Part shown: piece after piece, positions 42,230 through 50,945 of the stretch
How the letters are laid out: every line of letters begins with the position of its first letter
How positions within the stretch are numbered: position 1 is the first letter of the stretch
Assembly (NCBI RefSeq): GCF_030384665.1
Contig: NC_083678.1
Location: 558,001-622,000, forward strand
Direction of reading: 5' to 3'
Length of the DNA stretch: 64,000 bases
Origin: Lodderomyces elongisporus
Lineage: Eukaryota > Ascomycota > Pichiomycetes > Serinales > Debaryomycetaceae
The notes under the pieces: generated by a model
The model's input: only the letters and a program-made list of their open reading frames with translations
Told to the model about the DNA's origin: nothing
The model's database searches: none
Position numbers and translations under genes: made by a program

Positions 42230-42592
42230 ATGATCCCACACCCATCCCTGGACATGAACTTGCTCAAAGAGCACCAGTTTTACTCAAACAACGGAGAAGA
42301 AGGAGGAGCAACAAGGGGAGGAAAAGCTGTTATTGGTGGTGGTGCAACTGCCACTGCAGCTGGTGCAAATGATCTAATGGCAAATAAAGAACTTGTTAAA
42401 AACTCCGTCCAAAACGCATGTCATCATCTTGTTGCTTTTGACAAGGAGAATATATTCAGCTTTGACAATCTATTAAGAGTATTGGTGATAGCCTCAATCG
42501 TTTCCATCACCTTGGGCTTAGCAAGAGCTTTCCTTTCAAGAAGGCGGAGACAACACTTGAAAGAGAAACTGAAACCTATAAACTATGTTTGA
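42230..42592 (+). CDS. Small protein with one membrane span, unknown function
   Basis: A 120-residue protein I do not recognise. The N-terminal 55 residues are Gly/Ala-rich and disordered, the middle is polar (NSVQNACHHLVAFDKEN), a single hydrophobic span of about 20 residues starts near residue 83 (LLRVLVIASIVSITLGLARAF), and a strongly basic tail follows (RRRRQHLKEKLK). A short tail after a C-terminal span with flanking positive charge resembles tail-anchored or mitochondrial/ER membrane proteins. There is no cleavable signal peptide. Support for a real gene: a clear ATG, a sensible domain layout and ordinary codon use, unlike the repeat-driven frames around it. It could still be a chance frame. 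Confidence 0.6.
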   Translation: MIPHPSLDMNLLKEHQFYSNNGEEGGATRGGKAVIGGGATATAAGANDLMANKELVKNSVQNACHHLVAFDKENIFSFDNLLRVLVIASIVSITLGLARAFLSRRRRQHLKEKLKPINYV

Positions 42593-43115
42593 GTAAAGAC
42601 ATGGTATGGGCTATTCCTTTATGGAACTTTAAATTCATCTTCACTTTGACTTTCATTTTCATTTTCGCATTGCTTGTTTTTTTTTTTTTTTGCTCCACAC
42701 ACATTCATACCCGTTGATTATTCACTTCGTCGTTCCCCCCCCCCTTTTCTTTGTTTTCCTTCATTTTTTCAGGTCAGTCTCATACAATTTTCAAAGGAGA
42801 AAGGTAAAGCTTCTTAGAAGCCACTTATTCTTTGTTCTTCCACTTCCCACCCTCCTTTTTTCTTTCGAAATTATTCATTAGTGCATTTATTACTTCGTTT
42901 TTTTTTTTCCATCGTTAGATAATTAGATACAAAACAAATTAATACATTTAAATACATTAAAATACATTTAAATAAATTTAGTAAACACCTGGTAAATTAG
43001 TCTACTTGTCTAAATAGGCTATGTCAATTAAGTTCTGCGTATATTACATTCTATAAACTGGCCGCATGCTCTCTTTCTGTTTCCTGCTCTGTTTGTGACT
43101 TTATAACCAGCCATA
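42593..43115. other. Intergenic, 520 bp, convergent
   Basis: 3' flanks of the 120-residue protein gene and the Per1-like gene. It holds T runs, a 10-C tract at 42735-42744 and an AATACATTTAAATA-type repeat near 42940-42980. No gene is supported. Confidence 0.6.
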
Positions 43116-44327
43116 TTAATCCAACAATTTTGTCATTTCAATGTCCCACACATTCCAATCAAACCAAATCAAATTGGGGAATATGGTCAATAAATGCCAT
43201 AAGGAGTGTGCGTCAACCAAACGCCACCATGGCTCAAAGTCATTCACTTCAAGAAGGATACCACATACTAATATACAATTATTGATGATGGGGATATATG
43301 GGATCAACCACAGCTTGGAAATGCGCAAATAGTGCAACTTGGCAAGAATTTTTGTTTCATAAGGCAATAGTTGGATCGAGTTGTTGTATATAACAAAGTT
43401 GGCTCTATACTTGCGCGCAACTTGTAAGGAATGTACTATCCAAAGGATCATAGCACTGAACCCCATAATCATGTTGATTTGCATATTGTACGCATAGTCC
43501 CAGTGCATGTATAGTCGAATAACGTGATATGTGTATAAGATCAATAATCCTCCTTGCCATATCAAAAGTTTGCTCCAATTCTTTTTGTGGTTCAAGTGGA
43601 AAACTCTTACCGTGATGACATTTAAGTTGGCCAAGATAATGGCAAAGGCTCCAATGTAGTCCAACGTTTCCGTCACACCAATATCATAGGTGTGGAAAAT
43701 CATGCTAAATATCCACCCCATGCAACTCACTGCTAAAAGCACCATATACTGCCAGTACATCACCCTAACTTCCTCATGTTTTCCAAGGTAATGGTTATTG
43801 GTGTATGCACCTAAACCCTTGTTGCTCTTGCCATTGTTTGGATAGCTGCTGGTGGTGGTGCTTGTGGTTAAACTGGTGGTGCTGGTATTGTTGTTGCTAT
43901 TCTTTTTGTATTGCCTAGTAATCATCTTCAAATTGGTCCAGTTGACCCAGAGATTGCCCAAGCTAAATACAACCAGGGCAAGTTCCTGTATACCCATAAT
44001 GCGTCGAAAGGGCCATTTGCCATAAAATTGTACCATGGGAAGTTTCTCTTGTGCACGCTGATTAGTGATGGACTGCTGGCAATAATAGTTGCAATTGGAC
44101 AAACACGACCAAAAAACACTATACATCTGCGGTGGTATCTCTGAACAAACACATTTGCTTAAGCAGTCTTGGAATTCGTATAGATTATCACCATGGGAAG
44201 CAGAAACGGTTGCAGTGGTGGTTATGAGAAGAATAAGGAGAACGAGAATGTTTCGGCTGCTGTTGTTGCTGGTGTGATAGTTTGTGTTTGTGCATATTCG
44301 AAAGGGGAAAGATCCAGTGTGTGTCAT
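43116..44327 (-). CDS. Per1-like protein, divergent paralogue
   Basis: A 403-residue second member of the Per1/PGAP3 family. It has a signal-like hydrophobic stretch (ILVLLILLITTTATVSA, about 27-43), SHGDNLYEFQDC, a Cys-rich WSCLSNCNYYCQ, FYGKWPFRR, and about seven membrane spans. The CREST positions are kept: SMIFHTYDIG with His and Asp, and DAHSLWH near the C-terminus. It differs from the 31.2-kb copy: the first Cys-rich loop is about 45 residues shorter, an Asn/Ser/Thr-rich insertion lies near 158-185, and TEHMDYYLAG is TETLDYIGAF. It is likely an ER enzyme on GPI lipids or a related substrate. The 31.2-kb copy is closer to canonical Per1, so this one may be specialised. It lies 11 kb from it, on the opposite strand. 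Confidence 0.85.
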   Translation of the reverse strand: MTHTGSFPFRICTNTNYHTSNNSSRNILVLLILLITTTATVSASHGDNLYEFQDCLSKCVCSEIPPQMYSVFWSCLSNCNYYCQQSITNQRAQEKLPMVQFYGKWPFRRIMGIQELALVVFSLGNLWVNWTNLKMITRQYKKNSNNNTSTTSLTTSTTTSSYPNNGKSNKGLGAYTNNHYLGKHEEVRVMYWQYMVLLAVSCMGWIFSMIFHTYDIGVTETLDYIGAFAIILANLNVITVRVFHLNHKKNWSKLLIWQGGLLILYTYHVIRLYMHWDYAYNMQINMIMGFSAMILWIVHSLQVARKYRANFVIYNNSIQLLPYETKILAKLHYLRISKLWLIPYIPIINNCILVCGILLEVNDFEPWWRLVDAHSLWHLLTIFPNLIWFDWNVWDIEMTKLLD

Positions 44328-45362
44328 GACATTTAGTAGCTGTAGACTGCTGTAATAAAGTTGTTACTTGTCCAATAATAACAAACTTAAAAGAAAAAAT
44401 TAGAAAGAGGGCCCTAGATGATTATGCTGTAGGGGTCCCAAGATCTTTTGGTACCTGAATCTGTTGAGGCTAAGAAGAAAAAAGGAAGGAAAGAAAAAAG
44501 GAGAAAAAGAGAAGAAAAAAAAAAGTCTTGGGTTGTGTTTACCTCGAACGCAATGGACTGCAAAGATTTAAGATTATTTCTGCATTGTTTTTATACTATA
44601 ACAAATGTTCACTTATATATATCTTCATATGTTCATCTGTTTTTGTATCACAAAACACACTGGAATCCTAAAAATAAAAAACAATTTGAATGCGAAATTT
44701 CATATGCTGTCAAAGTTCTTCACTAACAAACAGCAAGGCTGTATACTGTATCCTCTCGAATAGAGATGGGGGCAAAGTGTGTGTTTTCCTTTATTCAACA
44801 AGACTAAGAAACCATAAGATCCATTCATCTTGAATCTATTGCTCTGTGACAACATCTCTTTGTTTTTACTCTTTTTTAAAATTTTGATTTAACTTTATAA
44901 AGTGTTTGATATTCTTTTTGGCTTTTTCTTTTTTTATTATTATTATAATTTCTTGTTTTCTTGCAAACGACCCCAACAGCTCCTAATAGACATTATATCT
45001 TACTCTTATCTTTTCAATTATCTTTTTAAGCCACTCTGGAATAAAAACAACAGCAAGAAAAAAAAAGAGAAGGGAACAAACAATTTATATAACTAACTGA
45101 CTAATACGAGGTTTGTCTTACATACAGAATTGTAAAAAAACTAAACAATATATTCTGATCTATTTAAATCTAATAGGTGGAAAGAAAAGCACCTTTTGTA
45201 CTTGCCGTTTCCGCTTCCTTTCTCTTTACCCTTGCCCCATCACCTCTCTCCCTCTCTTGTATTTTTTTATTCTCCTATCCCATGCCTTTGTTGATAATTT
45301 CAACTAAATGAAAAAATAAAAAATGAAAAAGAACAAAAAACATCAAATTAATCTGAATGTCA
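44328..45362. other. Intergenic, 1.0 kb between two minus-strand genes
   Basis: Upstream region of the Per1-like gene and 3' flank of FMP42. It has AAAAAGGAGAAAAAGAG-type purine runs near 44475-44525 and a restriction-site-rich GC patch near 44410-44455. No gene is supported. Confidence 0.6.
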
Positions 45363-47036
45363 CTATCCAGAACCAGTATGCAAACTTCCATTGCTCTGGC
45401 TCTTTTTTCTTCTATACTTTTCTGCTTCCAGCTTTACAAACCACACGGTGATACTTCCAATCACAATTGTTGTGCAAAGCAAAAAGATATTGACAGGATA
45501 CGGATTCATGTTGAACACATTATGCGTCATACCATCCAAAACACCTTGGCCACTATTCATTGCCCCACAAATACACATGAGAAGCCCATAAACAGTTCCA
45601 AAAGTTTCAAATCCAAACACTTTGGCACAAACATCGGAAATCACAGTATAAAAAAAGGGTCTATATCCAACAAACAAAGTGACCCCAACAACTGCCAATG
45701 CATAGTTTGAAAAAAGACCCAAAACGCCAATAACCAAGGATATAACAAACAAAATAAACACTACCAACTCAGTTGTACTGTGATCCAACAAAAGCCCAAT
45801 AAATGGAGTGGCAATAATTCCCGCCAAGGGTAATGCCAAGTCAAAATACCGATTCAATGACTCCGCCTTATCATAACTTTGAAAAATATACTCATATTGA
45901 CTTCCAATTGTAGTAACAAAATAATTAAGTCTCAACATCTGCACAGTACTAAACATGCAAATAAGTATAAACCAATATGTCCTGATTTGATATTGTGCAG
46001 AATAACCATGCAAGATACCAAATACACCACCAGTATGCTCTTCAAGGTACTCTTCACCTTCATTGACATAGGGCTGTTTCAATGCATCACCAATAGAATC
46101 TCTTCGTTGTAGAAACACCTTTGGCTGTGCACCAACTTGTTGATCGTAGTAGGCTTCAGTAAATGCATTTCCATTAGACAGTAACAACGGTGACGACTCT
46201 GTAGCATTGGTTTGGATCGAATCTTCTCTTGGTTGAGAGTAATGGCCTCGAGCTACTACTTCTTCTTCTTCTTCCTCTTCAACTCCACCATTGCCGTCAT
46301 TATCATTATTATCATCATCATCATGGCAAAACTTCACCGAAGGATCAGTAAAGTACGATTCACTTGGCATGAGTGTCAATTGGGCAACAGTGATAAATAC
46401 AGGAACCAACAAGTAAACGCTGAAAAACTTTTGCAAACTAAAATCTCCACTAAAATAATCAAACCCCCATCGATAAAACAAAAACACTGCACTAGAAGCA
46501 TCAAATGCCCCCGTCAATAAGGCCAATATAGTGCCACTCTTGGCAGGGAACGCATTGGATAACTGGAAGCTTGAAATAAAAGCAAATGGGCCACCCAAGG
46601 CCAAGAAACAATAACCAAACAAATATGGGTCTACCCAACTGCCCAAAGTTGCAATTAAAGAATCTGCATAGATAAATGTCAAACATGCACAGTACAAAAA
46701 AAATGCACCAACAAGTCCACCAACTTTAGGGCCATATACATCCAACACACGGCCAACTGGGAGTGCTGAAACGTTGGTGAGCACAGCAGCAACTGTGAAT
46801 AGCATATTAAGTTTCAAGTCCTGCTTGGTACACTTTGCTAACCCGACTTGGGCAGACCCAACGAGGTCTGACGAAGCATTTTCAACATCACAAAGGGATT
46901 CGTAGATTCCTGATTGAATAAGCACGGGTTTCAACGCAGCAAAGCCAAAGATTGGTCCACCTGAAAGAAGGACCCACGTGATTGCACAAATACATTGAAT
47001 CAATCTCTTGCTTGTCGATGCATCTTTGGCCAACAT
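45363..47036 (-). CDS. FMP42: Fmp42-like membrane transporter (MFS, SLC43-like)
   Basis: A 557-residue protein with about 12 membrane spans of the major facilitator superfamily, closest by pattern to yeast Fmp42 and the animal SLC43 amino-acid transporters. Fmp42 itself has no settled substrate; the yeast protein was seen in mitochondrial fractions and elsewhere. Family marks: the N-terminal span WVLLSGGPIFGFAALKP (17-33), SALPVGRVLDVYGPKVGG near 89-106, and FAFISSFQLSNAFP-like sequence near 151-164. The central cytosolic loop (about 235-325) carries an Asp/Asn run followed by seven Glu, encoded by GAA/GAG microsatellite DNA. The C-terminus is polar and lysine-rich. Length is near that of S. 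cerevisiae Fmp42. Confidence 0.8.
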   Translation of the reverse strand: MLAKDASTSKRLIQCICAITWVLLSGGPIFGFAALKPVLIQSGIYESLCDVENASSDLVGSAQVGLAKCTKQDLKLNMLFTVAAVLTNVSALPVGRVLDVYGPKVGGLVGAFFLYCACLTFIYADSLIATLGSWVDPYLFGYCFLALGGPFAFISSFQLSNAFPAKSGTILALLTGAFDASSAVFLFYRWGFDYFSGDFSLQKFFSVYLLVPVFITVAQLTLMPSESYFTDPSVKFCHDDDDNNDNDGNGGVEEEEEEEVVARGHYSQPREDSIQTNATESSPLLLSNGNAFTEAYYDQQVGAQPKVFLQRRDSIGDALKQPYVNEGEEYLEEHTGGVFGILHGYSAQYQIRTYWFILICMFSTVQMLRLNYFVTTIGSQYEYIFQSYDKAESLNRYFDLALPLAGIIATPFIGLLLDHSTTELVVFILFVISLVIGVLGLFSNYALAVVGVTLFVGYRPFFYTVISDVCAKVFGFETFGTVYGLLMCICGAMNSGQGVLDGMTHNVFNMNPYPVNIFLLCTTIVIGSITVWFVKLEAEKYRRKKSQSNGSLHTGSG

Positions 47037-47684
47037 AATGGGATAATGTGAGTGTTCTTGTAAAAATTGGAAAAGACAAAAGAAGAAGAAAAAAATATAA
47101 ATTAGAAACTAAAAGCAGGAAGGTGGTGGACAATGGTGAATGCAACAAAATCTATGGGAGGAAGAATGAAATCTGTTTCTTTTTCATTCTCTTTCTTATT
47201 TCTCTTCTTTATCTTTTTTCAATTTTTTTTTTGATTTTTGTTCTCAAGATAAATCAAAGTGGTGAGGGAGCCAATGTGTAAAATCTGAAAAGAAGAGAAG
47301 GACAGTTGAAAATAGATAAAGTCTTTAGTATTTTTTTTTCTGTCTTCTTCTTAGTCTTTTTCTCCTTGTGATCTAGTTTCTTTCTTCTATTGGTGTAGTG
47401 GAGCTGACGAAATTCGAGATATCACTTCTTTTTATATATTTATCAACCCTCTGTTCATCAGACATCATCTTGTCCATATTCTTTGTTGCTGATAAGCAAA
47501 TTATTACACAAAGATGCAAAACCGTTGAGAAATCTCTACAAATCTCTACAAATTTTCTGGGCCAACAATCTGTGAAATTCTCTCTACTCCATAAATTCAA
47601 ACTTAAATTTTGTTGTATTTTAATGCAATGAAATCAATATATATATATATGTATATATGTATGTATAAATTTCTATACGACAAT
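47037..47684. other. Intergenic, 650 bp between two minus-strand genes
   Basis: Upstream region of FMP42 and 3' flank of the Dur3-like gene. It has T-rich runs near 47210-47235 and a TATATATGTATATATG repeat near 47637-47660. No gene is supported. Confidence 0.6.
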
Positions 47685-49432
47685 TTATACCACTTTCTTA
47701 TCAACGTCTTGGTTATAATCAAACGTGTCATCAACGGTAATGTTTTTGTTACTGCTCGATGTGAGCGACTCGGTTTCACGCTCTTGCTCATCAACGTATA
47801 TAACCTGTGTAGGCTTTTCAAGCGCAGTAAATGGTTTCCCTGTAATTTTTGAATACAAGTAGAGCCCAAGAATTCTCACGCCTGCTACAGCCATGGTAAT
47901 CACCAAACCCCCGAATGGCGCAATGACAAATGCACCAAACGCGCCCCAATCTTCGGGACTGTAAATACCATTCCAAATCAATAACAATTTGCCACCTTCT
48001 CTTGCTGAATGGTAGTATACTGTGCCAAAGATGAAAACACCAAGTAAGGCACCCAAACCACCGCACATGACATCAATACCACGCAAATACCAAAAGTATG
48101 TGTTGCTCAAACCTAAAAACACCGCTGGGATGATTGCTGCACTAACCAAGTCGGCAATCAAATAGATTTGCAAGATATCGTCGGCAACCTTCACCGCCAA
48201 AACGACGATTGGAACACAAATAAGAACCACCAAGCCTCTTGTCCAATTAGTGTGCAATTTGTTTCTAAACACATCATTGGAAATAGTTGAAACCATGGCT
48301 GACTGCAACGAGTCAAAAGTACATGTCGATAACATGATACAAAAGATCAACACAAATGCAACCAACCATCTTGGCATCTTTGCCAAAAGGATGAAAAAGG
48401 CATTATACCCATTTTCGTCTCCAACTGTTATATCACCTGACCAAACAGCCAAAAACCCCGGTGTTCCCACCAAGGTACAAATCACAAACGTGACAAATGC
48501 AGCAATTGAGCACCCAATCCAAAGATCCTTGTCCGTCTTACTGGCAAATGTCCTCAACCAGAAACCGGACATAAAGCAATCGTTTGTGACAATAGCAACA
48601 AACAATATGTAAACCAATTGCCAACCTAGTTTGTTAGCCTTGAGTAGACCCGAGGGTCCAACTTTGCTGGGGTCAATCTCGATATATGTACCCATACCAC
48701 AAGCACAAATAATGATTAGTATCAAAACACATGCACCTTGGAAATTATCAGTTATAAAACTAACTCTGAATCCACCAAAGAAGGTATATATTGTTGTTAC
48801 AACACATTCCACAATCACTGCACCCAAGGCATTGAGTCCCGTAAGTGTTTCGATAGCTCCTCTGATTGCAGAGAGTTCACCCACCATGAACAAAAACATT
48901 GTAAGGCATGTGAAGAAGGACAAGTATAATGCAGTAACTACACCGAACCTGTGTCTCACCCATTCTGTCAATATAAATCCATCGGGACACCTTTTACGGA
49001 TAATTGGGCCAAACACAGCAAACCCAAGAATAGGGATCGATCCACACAATGTATAGACCAATAAACCGTGCAATCCGGATATATTGGCTATTTGCGTGTA
49101 AGTGGTTAATATACCTACACCCATTGCTAAATAATAAGACAAGGAAAGTATCTGTTAGTACAACTGTTTCCCAAAAAACAAAAAAATAAAAATAAAAATA
49201 AAAACATTTCGTTTTTAATCATGATCATCTTTGTTTTTTTTATGAATTAATAAGTACACATACCTGAGGCAATGAAATTGAGTGCTAATGGGATTCCTCG
49301 TTGTGTTCCATTTGATGATAAGAACAGTGTCTTTGAAGAATACTTCCATGCAAGGAACAACCCAGTTGCAAGCATGAACGCGTAGGATAAGTAGATGATG
49401 GCATTATTGCCTTGTGAGGATAACTGAGCCAT
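47685..49432 (-). CDS. Dur3-like sodium:solute symporter (spliced, two exons)
   Basis: A spliced gene of the solute:sodium symporter family, closest to fungal urea/polyamine transporters Dur3 and Dur4. Exon 1 is 49264-49432 (56 codons plus one base, MAQLSSQGNNAIIY to LNFIAS). Exon 2 is 47685-49126. Joining gives FIAS-A-MGVGILTTY, a continuous membrane protein of 536 residues with some 13 spans. It is shorter than the 735-residue S. cerevisiae Dur3, lacking most of its C-terminal extension. A block such as 'GFRVSFITDNFQG' (just after TIYTFFG) is typical. The polar C-terminal tail ends DVDKKVV. The transporter sits in the plasma membrane; urea is the likely substrate but polyamine or another solute is possible. 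Two GATAA motifs lie 87-110 bases upstream of the start, consistent with nitrogen (GATA-factor) control. Confidence 0.8.
49127..49263 (-). other. Spliceosomal intron in the Dur3-like gene (137 nt)
   Basis: On the minus strand the donor is GTATGT (first base 49263), the branch site is a perfect TACTAAC (complement at 49154-49160), and the acceptor is TTTAG ending at 49127. The joined frame encodes an uninterrupted symporter. The ATG at 49142 within this intron is not the real start. Confidence 0.92.
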
Positions 49433-50318
49433 TCTTTACTTTTGCAAATATTTGCTTCTTTCTTTCAACAACAGAAAAGTGAACAAACTGATCTTGGATT
49501 TTATGTCTATCAAAAGATGATAAAAAAGGTAAAGCTGATAAAGGGTGAATATGGGAGAATGTGAATATCTGAATATCAATGGTACTCGGCCAACCAAAAT
49601 AAAAAAAATGGAGAAAGAATTAAAAATCACAAGTTGAAGATTGGAAAAAAGGGAAAAAGAAAGTAGATTGGAGCTGCAAATGGGGAGTATTTATTCTTAA
49701 AAGAAAAAGAAAAACTAAATGGGAAATGATCAAGGTGAAAAAGAAAACGAAAAAGAAAAGAGATGAAAAAAAATTAGAGAAAGAAATTGTTTGCATAGGG
49801 CTGATGATATCCATCGTTTGCTTCTTTATTAATTTTATAATATAATGCATTTATGAGACACTAGAGGTAAATTAGTATTCTTTGATTTTAGCGAAACGTA
49901 AAAGAATAATAAGAGTAATAATAAATTAAATTAAATTAAATTAAATTAAAATTGAGCAAAAAAAAAAACTGCGGAGGAAATATGAATATGCGCTTAGGGA
50001 TCTATTTGCCAGTTTACACTACTCATATATTTTTTTGAAAAACAATTCTCACGTGAGCATAGTCAAAAAGAAAAAGTATTGGTGCCGCATAATCAGTAGA
50101 TTGAGACAAAACAAAAAAAAAAAAACTAAACTAAACTAAACAACTATATATCCACACAAAAATATATCTCAATAAACTAGTTTATGATTAAGCCACCAAC
50201 ACTTTTACTTGAATAAACCTCTAAAATGATCTAAACTATCCTTTAGCTTCTTTCCTCTTTCCTCTTTCCTCTTCCTCCTTTCTATTATTCCTTTTCCGTG
50301 AACAAAACTATTTTTTTT
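49433..50318. promoter_or_regulatory. Upstream region of the Dur3-like gene (890 bp)
   Basis: GATAA motifs at about 49519-49523 and 49537-49542, a CTCACGTGAG palindrome near 50049-50058, an (ATTAA)n pentamer run at about 49922-49950 and AAACTAAACTAAAC near 50124-50139. The right end is the 3' flank of the DOPA-dioxygenase-like gene. No gene is supported. Confidence 0.5.
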
Positions 50319-50840
50319 TTACAATACTGTTTTATGACTATCAAACTCTTCAGTCTTAATTCTCTTGCCTCCTTTGACTCCGAATTCGGGTATTTTGCCA
50401 TCGCTTGGTGGAAAAATATTCAAAAGCGGTAATTTATCGCCTAGCCATACTGCCCTTTCAAAATGGTCCTTATAATCATCGCCAGTTTGTGGGTGTATCA
50501 ATACCGATAAGTTGCCATGGTGCAATTGGAACCAGCTAAACACTTTGATAAACACTTCGGGTCTCAATACGTCTGCTTCCCAGAATTGTGTTGGATGAGG
50601 GCCTATAATGAAATCATTGGGTAATTTTTTTACAAGGATTGAGCCATCCTTTGTGTCATTGGGAAAATCGTCCAAGAGTTTTTGTCGCAAATTGTCTGAT
50701 TCTTTTAATGATGACTTGTTGTGGGCAAAATAGTAGACGTGAAAATCATAGTATTTAACAGGAGAAGTGTATGTAAGTTGATATTTCGAGGTTGTAGCCA
50801 GTGCTGGGTTTTCCTTGTCTAGATGAGTAACGTACTCCAT
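50319..50840 (-). CDS. DOPA 4,5-dioxygenase-like protein
   Basis: A 173-residue member of the DOPA 4,5-dioxygenase-like family, small metal-dependent proteins whose plant and mushroom founders cleave the ring of L-DOPA; most yeast members are uncharacterised. Three conserved His positions are visible: His34 in YDFHVYYF, His82 in GPHPTQFW, and His116 in LIHPQTGDDYKDH, which also contains His126, followed by the family's 'AVWLG' (130-134). Length is typical. The 18 C-terminal residues are polar and basic (KGGKRIKTEEFDSHKTVL). The start at 50840 has a clear ATG with a short N-terminus. It is probably cytosolic. The substrate cannot be told from sequence. Confidence 0.82.
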   Translation of the reverse strand: MEYVTHLDKENPALATTSKYQLTYTSPVKYYDFHVYYFAHNKSSLKESDNLRQKLLDDFPNDTKDGSILVKKLPNDFIIGPHPTQFWEADVLRPEVFIKVFSWFQLHHGNLSVLIHPQTGDDYKDHFERAVWLGDKLPLLNIFPPSDGKIPEFGVKGGKRIKTEEFDSHKTVL

Positions 50841-50913
50841 TGCAAGCGTATATGTATGTGAGAGGGATTTAAAAGAATAAGCTATGTTGGTGAAATCACA
50901 TTACAATCAGTTG

Positions 50914-50945
<32 letters not shown>

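Noticed and set aside
47685..49142. Dur3-like protein as a single-exon gene starting at 49142
   Set aside because: That ATG lies inside an intron with perfect GTATGT, TACTAAC and TTTAG signals, and an upstream exon restores the first membrane span.
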